From Psococerastis gibbosa (taxonomy: Eukaryota; Arthropoda; Insecta; Psocodea; Psocidae), in contig OZ020485.1 of the NCBI GenBank assembly GCA_963971405.1, positions 45,009,469 through 45,073,468 of the forward strand: a DNA stretch of 64,000 nucleotides. Direction: 5' to 3'. The position numbers were made by a program, and so were the translations under genes. Shown here one piece after another: positions 49,301-61,300 of this stretch; within the stretch, counting starts at the first letter, position 1; each line of letters opens with the position of its first letter. The notes below the pieces were generated by a model. The model was given only the letters and a program-made list of their open reading frames with translations, searched no databases and had not been told where the DNA came from.

Positions 49301-52300
49301 AGAGCTGACTTCAGTCAAGAGAATACAGAGACAACTTGACAGCAGGGCAATATTTCACTGAGGTTTCTCGCCTACACAAATACTTACCAACATCAGCAGC
49401 CTCAGCAATTTTCCCATTTTGCAGCAGCTCAAACACGAGCGATGAAGCAGTAGCTCCCGACGATATCCCAGCGCGCTTCAAGAAACCTGAAATTGGAAAA
49501 AAACAATAATACATTAATTAACATGACCTTTGGTCATACCCCGGGCAACGCTAAGTGGAAATACCGAGAAGAGACCAAAGACTTCCACGACCTTTGGGTG
49601 TGCACCGATTAGGCGCCCATTCCACCGACCGGCTAGGGCTATTTACAAAAACGGTGACGTGGTAGCAGACATTCAAGACTTAGGCGGGGTTTCCACCGAC
49701 CTCGCATTGCAGAATTGACGGAAATGTTTATTTTCCTCTATGCCATAGTTAAAATTGATCAATGATCATACAGTAAAATCACAAACAAACTAAAATTAAA
49801 AAATAGCGTCATGGGATGTGATAAGTACAAACATTTTAATAGTTTTCTATAAAAAGAAAACCAAACATTTCCGTCAATGTCATTTGCATTCTGCAATGCG
49901 AGGTGGGTGGAAACGCCACCTAAGTCTTGAATGTCTGCTACCACGTCACCGTTTTTGTAAATAGCCCATGCCGGTCGGTGGAATGGGCGCCTGATGGCGT
50001 CAAGTTGGCAGAATACTGGGCCCACAAACTAGGAGTCTCTGCCTCGGAAACGAAAAAGTAAGTTTGGTAATATCCGCTCCTCTTCTGCTTCTTCAACGCT
50101 ACAGCACTCGCACTACCTTTCTCCAGACATCACGGACCTTGGCTTTCCTCTGCCAAGCCCACAGTGACATCTCCAGGTGTCATTGTTACCAGTCTCACAG
50201 ACTGTATATTTGTTTTATCGTTTGTATATTTTAAGCTGCCGCTTTGGATGGAGACCTTGATGTAATGGAATATAAATGTCCTAAAAAAGCTTAAATTAAT
50301 CAAGGCAACTATCACTTACTTTCATTTTTTTAAGATTAATGCATGCAAACAATTTAATTAATGCATCCGAGCAGAATAGCTAGTCAAACTTATATTATTA
50401 GTGTGTCGAAAAGACACACGATAGAAGTGGAATGTTTGTATTACAGCGAAGCATTTCAATTATTTACCATGAAATGAAAAGAAACATTTTGAATAGGCGG
50501 GGTTTCCACCGACCGGCTAGGGCTAAATACAAAAACGGTGACGTGGAAGCAGACATTCAAGACTTAGGCGGGGTTTCCACCGACCTCGCATTGCAGAATG
50601 CAAATGACATTGACGGAAATGTTTGGTTTTCTTTTTATAGAAAACTATTGAAATGTTTGTAATTAACATATCCCATGACGCCATTTTTTAATTTTAGTTT
50701 GTTTGTTTGTGATTTTACTGTATGATCATTGATCAATTTTAACTATGGCATAGAGTAAAATGGAAACACCGCCTAAGTCTTGAATGTCTGCTACCACGTT
50801 ACCGTATTTGTATTTAGCCCTAGCCGGTCGGTGGAAACCCCGCCATAGCAACCCCAGACAGTGAGAAAGAAAGGAAGCGAGAAGAGCATATGCTTCACCA
50901 CTCGTTCTCCTATATCCGAAGGCAAGAGAGACTAGAGAGACACCTAGCGGACGACCGTAAAACTAAGTCTTTAAAAAAATAGAAAAGTTGCGAATAATAA
51001 TTTCAAATCCCCCCATAAGCAGTATCACTTAAAAATTTAGTTTTTGCTAATTTACATACAGTAGGGTATATCTCTACTTTATGTAAAAAAAATATTTTTA
51101 AAAAACCTGAAGTATTCTGGAGGAGTTTGACATTTCAACAACTTACCAACAATATGATCGCGATCGCTGAAACTGAGGTTCGGAATTACATACTCGCGAA
51201 CTGTTTCTCCCGACACCATTATGCCAAACGTTTCATTCATTTCTTTGCAAATGGCAGCCACAGCGTCGTCGTCGCGGTTACGTCCAGCAGCGCAAATCAG
51301 CGGCCAAAAGTAGTGCTGGCGGATTGGGGTCCCGGCCTCTTTCAAGGACTTGAGCAGATGTCGCCCTAGCTCGACGTTGCCCTGCAGCAATGCTGTTTCT
51401 GTGGCAATTGACAGTGCTTTTGAATTCATTCCTGGAAACATTACATAAGCTCTTATTATCTACAATATATTGCCTATGTAAGAGACAATCTTGGATTTGA
51501 AAAAATATTTGAGTATTTCAGTATTATATTTACATAATATTCTAGTATTAGTAGATTTATTTTACAGCCCTTAAAATTACTTTTATTTTCCTAAAAAAAC
51601 TATTTTTCCCCATCAATAATATAAGTATGATACTTAAAAAGAGGTCACATGACACGTGACATCATTCTTGATGCCGGGGAGTAGCCATCCGGTAGGGAAT
51701 TTCTAGCAGTTGTATTGGTAGTGTCGTCATTTTCTTGCCACCCTTGTCTACCGGCGTTCTGCCACGAAAACTTAAATGCTGGCCTGAATCCTTGTTACTG
51801 CGCATGTGTCAGGACTTGGTCCAATTGTCTCTACCCCTCCAACGAGGAAGGTGTACAACTTACAAGTTCCTGAATTTTAAAATATAGTCTAAAAGTAAAA
51901 CCTCCAGCACTCATTTTTATCGATAGCTTTTCATGGTCCTTAAACGTTATTATAAGCCTAAATGCAACCAGTATGTACTGGATTTTGATCATAGCATACC
52001 TACCTACCTACAGGTTTTACTTTAGGCTATATTTTTAAATTCTGGAATTTATAGTATATTTATAATATATGGTAACTAGTTAAGTTAGCTGCCATAATTA
52101 TTAATATCTAACAATTAACCATTAATTTTGATAAAGTCAAAGTTCCAGAATTTAAAAATATAGCCTAAAAGTAAAACCTGTAGGTAGGTAGGTGTCACAC
52201 TCCGAATACCTCTAATTGGGACCTTCTATAGATTAGAGTATTCAGAGTGAACTTATGAGAGGGGAATTATATATAAGCTTATAGGATGTACCAAATACCT

Positions 52301-55300
52301 TATATTATATTAATACACTTAACATTAATACCACATAATAACTTAGGGACAACTTAAGCACTTAAGGGACAAGGGACAACATAATGAATTGGGGGGGGGG
52401 GGAACTTAGTAACATAAGGGCTACATGATAACGTACTTACTCATACATCCATAGGAGCTTACTCCTACTTGCACCGTGTATCAACTCACATGGTGAATCA
52501 GTTCTGTCTCCATAGTTCTCACTCTGGACTCTCTAAAACTCTCTCTCTCTAGTCTCTATCGACTCTAACTATAGTCTCTATGCTTCTTCGAACCCAAGGT
52601 TCGTGATTTATACATTATGGCTAAGGGCATACGTGACGACCGATATAACATTTACACAACAGTGGTTTTCCGTCTGTCCTCAGCCCTGAGCCTAGGCCAA
52701 GAAGAGTGTATGCTCTTGTGTTAGGCCAGGGGCGTAACAGTAGGTATGCTATGATCAAAATCCAGTACATACTGGTTGCATTTAGGCTTATAATAACGTT
52801 TAAGGACCATGAAAAGCTATTGATAAAAATGAGTGCTGGAGGATTTACTTTTAGGCTATATTTTAAAATTCAGGAACTTGTAAGTTGTACACCTTCCTCG
52901 TTGGAGGGGTAGAGACATTGGACCAAGTCCTGACACATGCGCAGTAACAAGGATTCAGGCCAGCATTTAAGTTTTCGTCGTTCTGCCTCTTGTAATCCAC
53001 GGTTAACAGTACAAACATTTATTTCTTTCCAATTTATACGTAGTATAAGGAAAGCTTTGTGACGGTCGAAATTTTCGATTCCGAGATTTCAACGGATTTA
53101 CACGTTTTGAGGTCCCAGGAACCCAAAAAAGTGGTTTTTACGAAATGTCTGTCTGGCTGTCGTTCTGTCTGTGCGTCGATTTCCGGGCAAACTACCCGGT
53201 CGATTTTGATGAAATTCGGCATGCAGGTTCACAAAAATCATACCTCGGAAATTTTTTTTATTTGGGACTAACTTAATTTGGGGGGGTTTATTCTCAAAAA
53301 ACTCCAAAGAAACGTCTAAAAAAATTATTTCTCAAAAACGGCTCCAACGATTTCTTTTAAATTCACATATATTGTAGTCGTTATTAATATTAACGAAATG
53401 CTTGGGGTCACTTGCCCCTTGATAGGTTGCTTCTGGGGGTAAAAAAATAAAAATAACTAAATTTTAATGAAAAATGACTAAAAAATAATTTTTCGGCGAA
53501 ACCTTTCTATCGATGATTTCTACCTTCAGGCATGGTAATGGCAATGAGTAACGAAACCGGACAGGTTGCTTTCCCAGAAAAGTATTTGGTTTTGTAAAAA
53601 AAAAAAATGTTTTTTTGAAAAAATGATAGAAAATTCACGCTCAAATGCATATTACGTGCCCTGCCAGTATTGCTGTGTGGTAATGTGTTGGTCTGAACTA
53701 TCTAGAATTTACCTCACCTCCAGTGACGTCAGGTAGACACCCCCCCCCCCCCCCCCCCCCGAGATCAGAAATTTAACCATATGATTATTATTTACCATGA
53801 AATTACTCATTTTCCCTATCTACTAATTTTGATAAATTGGAAAGCATGTTCGAGTAAACTCGGACCGGTTCTTTTTTAATATTTACAATATTTTTCATAC
53901 AAATTTGTATTATTACTGTTAATCTATAAGCTACCTTATCTAGCATATTTTATTGTTCCAATTTATTGCCAAGTAGTCTATTGGCCGAAACGTGGCACCA
54001 GACATTCAAAACATATCCGTGGCGGAAACAGGTGTTCCCTCTCTCCTATGGCACCCATTCCACCGACCGGCTAGGGCTATTTACAAAAACGGTGACGTGG
54101 TAGCAGACATTCAAGACTTAGAGGGCGTTTCCACCAACCTCGCATTGCAGAATGCAAATGACATTGACGGAAATTAGAATTTTTCTTTTTATAGAAATCT
54201 GTTAAAATGTTTGTACTTAACATATCCCATGACGCCATTTTTTAATTTTAGTTTGTTTGTTTGTGATTTTACTATATGATCATTGATCAATTTTAACTAT
54301 GACATAGAGGAAAATAAACATTTCCGTCAATTCTGCAATGCGAAGTCGGTGGAATACCCGCATAAGTCTTGAATGTCTGCTACTACGTCACTGCTTTTGT
54401 AAATAGCCCTAGCCGGTCGGTGGAATGGGCACCTATTCAGAATTCTATTGTCAACCTACCATCACTCTCCAAAGTTTGGCACACAGAAAGGATGGAGTCC
54501 AAAGGTCTGTTGACCCTAACCAGTTGCTTAACCAAGAAACTGCCTTGGTAGAAGGCTGGCGAGTCCCCTCCTTCGTCCCTTGCCGGCCGAGCCATGAGTT
54601 TTAAAATTTTGAAACCAACCTCTTCCTGTCCAATGTTCACCAATCTGAAAAAATACCAAGTCGAATACGAACTACATGGTACTTGTTGGTTAAGAGCCCA
54701 TTTAAGAATCCCGTTTTGCCATGCGACTCATGTTTTTACACTATCCAAATTACGATAGTAGTATTGTTACATCATAAGAAGAAAAAACAACCTGTTGAAA
54801 TTACAATAAATAAGACAACCAATCACAAATAAAACTAAGAGGCTTTTGGGGATTCACGAGTCCATCAGAGGGTTGATCCAAAAAACCTCTATCTCAAATA
54901 TTATATGTTACGTTTGCGATACATCCAATAGTGTTATTTTAAAAATAGATGCACACAACAGGTAGCTGGGGATATCTGACACACACAACTAAATATCTGC
55001 TAAAATGATGCTGTACTCACTATTACGAGACTGCACTGTTTACTTATTCTTGCCTTCCTATTTATATGCAAAATTTTCGATTCGGAGAATTCAGTGGATT
55101 TACACGTTTTGACGTCACAGGAACCCGAAAAAATGGTTTTTACGAAATGACCTGTCTGTCAGACTGTCTGTTCACCGATTTATGGGTAAACAACTTGGTG
55201 GGTTTGGATAAAATTTGGCATGTAGGTTCCCAAATATCATGCCTAGGAAGCATTTTTCGAATATTTTTTGGGGCTTTACCCCCCAAAAACTCCAATTAAA

Positions 55301-58300
55301 ACTGCTAAAAAAGTGTTTCTCAAAATCGGCTTTAAATTCACATATGAAGACGTCAGGGAAAAAACCGGAAAGGTGCAATTTTGGTAGAAATTGAGATAAT
55401 GGTGGCATTCTGTTCAGTTTCTAATGTAGTTTTAGATGACCTAACAAAACCGAAGAAAAACCATTAAAGTTCTGCACAAATGGCGTGGGGAAAAAACACT
55501 ATACATGGGAAGAAACGGTTATTTTCATCTTTAAAATTCGATTTCTGAAAAATCAACTTTTGATCACCTTACCGGTTTTTCCCTTGTCGTCTTCATATTT
55601 TGTAGTCATTATGAATGTAAACAAAACCCTATAGGTCGCTGGCACCTTGATAGTTCGACTTCGATGGCCAGGTGGTAGCGTGCTTGTACTTGTGCGAGTC
55701 TCTACACGCCATGCGATCGGAGACGTGTCGTAACTCGACACAAGTACCTATTAGGTAACTTAGTGGGGCGACTGAAGAGGTCAATCGGATACATTCATTA
55801 AAAAAAAGTTTGGTTCTGGGGGTAAAAAAAGAAAAGTAAAAAAATTTGAATTTCATGAAAAGAACCGGTCCGAGTTTACTCGAACATGCTTTCCAATTTA
55901 TCAATAAAATTAGTAGATAGAGAATATGAGTAATTTCATGGTAAATAATAATCATATGGATAAATTTCTGATCTCGGGGGGAGGGGGGGGGGTGTCTACC
56001 TGACGCCACTGGAGGTGAAGTAAATTCTAGATAACTCAGGCCAACACATTACCACACAGTAATAATGGCAAGGCACGCAATGCGTTTGAGCGTAAATTTT
56101 TTATCATTTTTTCAAAAAAACTTTTTTTTTTGCACAAAACCAAATAGTTTTTTGGGAAAGCAACCTCCCCAGTTTCTTTACTCAATTTAACACCTAAAAC
56201 ATGCCTGAAGGTAGAAAACATCGATGGAAAGGTTTCGCAGAAAAATTATTTTGTAGTCATTTTTTCATTAAAATTTAGTTATTTTTATTTTTTTACCCCC
56301 AGAAGCAAACTATCAAGGGGCAAGCATTTTGTCAACATTAATAACGACTACAATATATGTGCATTTAAAAGAAATCGTTGTGTCCATTTTTCAGAAATAA
56401 TTTTTTCAGGCGTTTTTTTGGAGCTTTTTGAAAATAAAACCACCCCAAATTGAGTTAGCCCAAAACAAAAACAAAAAATGGCCTCGAGGTATGATTTTTT
56501 TTGAACCAACATGCCAAATTTCATCCAAATCCACCGAGTAGTTTGCCCAGAAATCGATGAACCGACAGACAGAACGACAGACAGACATTTCGTAAAAACC
56601 ACTTTTTTGGGTTCCTGGGACCTCAAAACGTGTAAATCCGTTGAAATCTCGGAACCTAAAATTTTGACCATCACAAAGCTTTCCTTATAAATTGGAAAGC
56701 AAAAATGACAAAAAAAATATTGTTATTTATGCATGTTTTAGGTGTTAAACAGAGCAACAAACCCGAATAGGTTGCTTTCCCAAGCAAAGTCTTGGTTTTT
56801 TTTTTTAAATATCCGGATAGTTCATACACCAATACATTGCCATTATTACTGTGTTACAATATATATTGGTATGCTCGTTCTAGTCTAGACTGTGAATCAT
56901 AGGGAAAGTCGAGGCAACCGAAATTTAACCCAAGTATCTTGGAACTGTTGTACCTCGTTACCTATAATAATTATTAAATTGGAAAGCATGCACGGGTTCA
57001 CTCGTACCGGTTCTTTTGGATTTACTTTGAAATGTTACTTCCTCCATATATCTTTATTTAGTAACAAAACATTATTATTGAAGAAAAGATAAATATTCAT
57101 GAAACGCAATGCATTTATTTATTTATTGTTTTATTAATTATTTCATTTTTCTAGAAAGCTGCTACTTTTCACGTTAAACATCGGTACATTTTGCTTATTT
57201 CTATCAAATCACCATGACCCGGTTGTGAGGTGACCCCCGTAATTTCGCCAAGTCTATTTTATTGATAACATTATCGGATGTATAGCAAATGTGTCTTTAT
57301 AATAATAATACAAACTGCATACTATTTTGAAGAACAGGTCCCTGCGCTTCACTTCATAACTTCATACCGTCAATAAATAAATACATAAAACCCAGGTTAA
57401 CACACCTTAAAATGGTACTAACTGCATCTTGATTAAAGCCCGAAGATTTGCGGGTTCGCGCCAAAATTTCATCAACCAGATTAGCGTGGCCATTTGCAGC
57501 CAGGGCATAAGCAACTTCCAAATGATCCTTATCCAGCAGGTAAATGTCTGATTTGTCGCACTCGGCAAAAATTTCGCGAATTTTCGCAATATCACCCCTC
57601 TTTGCATGACCAACGAGGAGTGTTGTGTAAGTGTCCGCACTCGGCTCCAGACCAGCCTGTTTCATGACGTTTAGAATTCCGGCAGCACTCTCCATGTCTC
57701 TGAAATAGGTAAAATTAATAAGAAGGGACAGGGCTTCTCTATGAATGAATGAATGAATGAATGAATAAATGAATAGGTGTATCTTTTTTTCCAAGACAAT
57801 ATACAGTACATATGCACATTACAATAGAATTGTTATCGCTGGGCTTTTGAAGCCCGTACGCGATCAGTACCTGTTACATTGGTTTTTTTTTCAAAATCTT
57901 CTACTAAAAAAAAATTAAGATAGGCTAAATAAAGCAGCATGTCCTTATCAACCCCCAACAACACCAACTTGGCTAACCATATACTGTATGTCTGCGAAAC
58001 TTTTTTCACGGCACAGGATTGCCTGGAGGTTGGCCTCTTTTTAAAAATAAGTATTGATAAACGAATAGAAATGTTCTTTTAAAGGAGAAATGTTTTATTC
58101 ATTAATTAATAAATAAGTAAGTAATAAATAATACTTTTTCTCTTATTACTAAGCCAACCTGGTGGAGTTCAGGAGACTTCAGGAGCGTCCACGAAACCGG
58201 TGGGAGGACGAACTAGAAACCGGGCTCCGTGAGTTGGGAGTCTATAGATGGTGGAGCGTCATACAAACCCGAGATGACTGGAGGAGTGCTGCTGAGGAGG

Positions 58301-61300
58301 CCAAAGCCCGTCAATGGCAGACAGAAGGAGAGGAAGAAGAAGATAAAGCCTCTCTTATACTCAACTAGGAAGGCTCAGGACCGCCTGCTTTATATGCCCT
58401 TCAAAGCATGGTCAGAAAATGTAGCAAGTTTGGGACTCGAGTCAACAACCTTTCGGTTGAAAGTCTGAATCCGTCCCACTAATATACATGACTTTCCTTC
58501 CACTTTGGCCGGCTAGCCAGATATGCTACAATTAAACTTACTCGGACTGGGAGTGTCCCATAATGAGTGCATTGAAGACACTTTCATTGACAGGGAGGCT
58601 CTTCTCACGCATGAATTCAAGAATACGGGTTGCGCCCTCTATGTCTCCTTGCTGGCAGTATCGGGTCACTAGCCGCTGATAGGTCACGCGGTTCGGGTCC
58701 ACCCCCTTTTTCTCCAATTCCTGCAGAAACTCTGCCGGGCTGAATTCGTGTTCGTTCTCCAAGTAAACCCGAAGAAGAGCATTGTAATGGCTGATGTCCA
58801 TAGGTACCTCTGCAACAAATTTCAACTTCTCATTAATACCTCAGTGTCATTCGGTGGAAAATAGCAACACAATTTAAAAAATGCTGTTAACAAAACAATA
58901 GACCAGATACTGCATACCTACAGAGTGAATCTTAAAGAGCTTACTTAATTTCTCCAGCGTTGCCCATATCTCTTGCACTAATTTTGTCCTAACTTGGGGA
59001 AGCTCTTCTGGGACGAGATTTCCACAGCATCGAATGACCAGAAGTGACTGCGAGCTCGTAGCAGTTTCTGAAATAACGTAAGTAAAATGCCATGAGCAAA
59101 CGGTTCTCTACAGTCAGTCATAATCATTGTTTTCGGGACTGCAGTTTTACACCACTCAATAGCAGTCATGACAGTATGATATTATACTGGATGAACAGGC
59201 TGTATGTATCAGTCGATAAAAGATTATTCCCGAAAAAAGTGCAGGATTGGTTACTTAGTGAGGCGATTGAAGAGGTTAATGGGGTACATTCATTCAATTG
59301 TTTGTACGCAATTTAACCTTCTATAAAAAAGAAAAGAAAGAAAAGAAAGATTTTTTTATTACACCACAGCATTACGCATCCGCCATCAGCTTTCTTGCAG
59401 CCCAATACAACACATGAGGGTACTAGAAGCAAAATTTTCCAGTTCCCCTTAACTAAATTTTTCAGGAGAGACCAAAAACTGTAGGTTAGCTGATAACGTA
59501 CTTAGGAATCTAATTCTTTCAAGCTACATTTTAACACTTAGCAATTGCCATTTTGCTCCTAACAACACTGTCACTTTGTAGCCCTTTACTAGACGATTCC
59601 GACGATACCAATAACTCAATATCGCAAAAAAATTGGAACTGGAACTTTTTGCTTCTAGTACCCTCCCTAGTGAAAAGAGTAGTAGTATTTGTAAAAAGCT
59701 GACAGGAAGCTATGGTGAGATCCAGAACTTCACTGCGAATAGCATTGCGAAAAGTAGGAACGTCCCCTCTGTTAGCAACTAAGAGATTTTCCTCCGAAAG
59801 AAATTCTGCCAGCTGTTCACCTCGATCGTTGTTGTCACCCTCCCTAGTGAAAAGAGTAAGGCGGGGTTTCCACATACGTCAATCGTCAATGAGAAATATG
59901 CAATTGAAGGTTTAGCAGACATTAAAGACATTACATATTACACACCGACCGGCGCAAATACTCGAAAGAGTCCCGCGCCTTAAAAAAAAAAAAAAAAAAA
60001 AATAAAATAAAAAAAATAAAGACATAATAAAAATTCTGCTACCACGTCAAAACCATATTTCTCATTGACGATTGACGTATGTGGAAACCCCACCTAACGA
60101 ACCGGGAGATGCAAGGAAGAAGACCACCAGGGAGGCCGAGAGTTACACTGGGAAGAAAGGACGCCGGGGATACGACAAGTTTGGGGCTCTCCACAGAGGA
60201 CCCACAGGACAGAACTGTGTGGAAACGCTACTGTCGTGCTGCCGACCCTCCATGAGGATAAGGCGCGGTAAAAACAAACAAAAAACAAACCCTCACATAA
60301 TCTGGTGAGCCTCTGCTACTGACGAGAGCCGGGTGTTTTCCGTCCATCTTTTCCCGGGTGTCGCATAAAAGGCAGAAAGGCTTCGCTGCTACACCTACAC
60401 GGTGCAGATGTGAAGAGAAACGCCACGATCTTCACTTTTTAAAGTGTTCTGGACTCCCCAATAGGACTATGTTGTTTCGAAGGTACCTGGGAATCTCAAT
60501 CTATTTTGGCAGGATATACTCACTGGACTGTCTTATTTCCTCCAGAACGTCTTCAAGCTCCCTACGTGATATTCTTCCAGTTCTTCGAACATCTTGGTCA
60601 AGCTGCTGCAGACTTCTTTCTAAATTGGAGCTATATTGTGTAGGTGTACTGGCTGCTCTTGTTGCATAGTTACTAAAACAGATTGCGGTAAATACACTGT
60701 ATATTATATAAAAAGAATCAGCACGGGCTATACTTCAGTAAATAAACGCGGCACCTTATAATCGTCATTGCTATAAAATGATTTTGTGCCCAGTCCATTG
60801 GCCCAGCGCAAGCAATTTTTAATGGTTAAGGAAATGACAGTAATGACGGTTTATTAGCTAATGCAACAAAGTTAGGAATAGGTGATAGGTGAGCTGTGCC
60901 ATTATTAAGACCTAACCTTGAGGGGTGGTCTTTTTTAAATAATTTTTTGAAGGAAAAGACCAGCACTCAGCTGGCACAACAGCCACGAGATACAAAGAAC
61001 TAGAATGAGATTTTGTCATGGACGTCCCCTACTCCTCACTGCCACTTCCATAGTTCAAAAAAGCCAAAAGGTTGATCCATGTTACCTTGAACCTGCCAGG
61101 CTTACAGTAAAACTACGCGTAAACCATAGACCTACTTTGTCATGCATTAATATTTCCAGATGAAAATAGTCACGATTCATTAGCTCCGGGGTTTACCATT
61201 TGCTGATGTAATGAATGAATGATAAAGGTTTAGGTATGGAAAAAATAAACACCCTAGAAGAACGTGTGACTGCGCCGGTGGGAAGCCAATAATGTGAGCT

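Noticed and set aside
51107-51146. Longer LRPPRC exon 7 using the donor at 51106
   Set aside because: It would end in phase 2 and break the next exon. The gtaagt donor at 51146 ends in phase 1, matches exon 8 and aligns better with the family.
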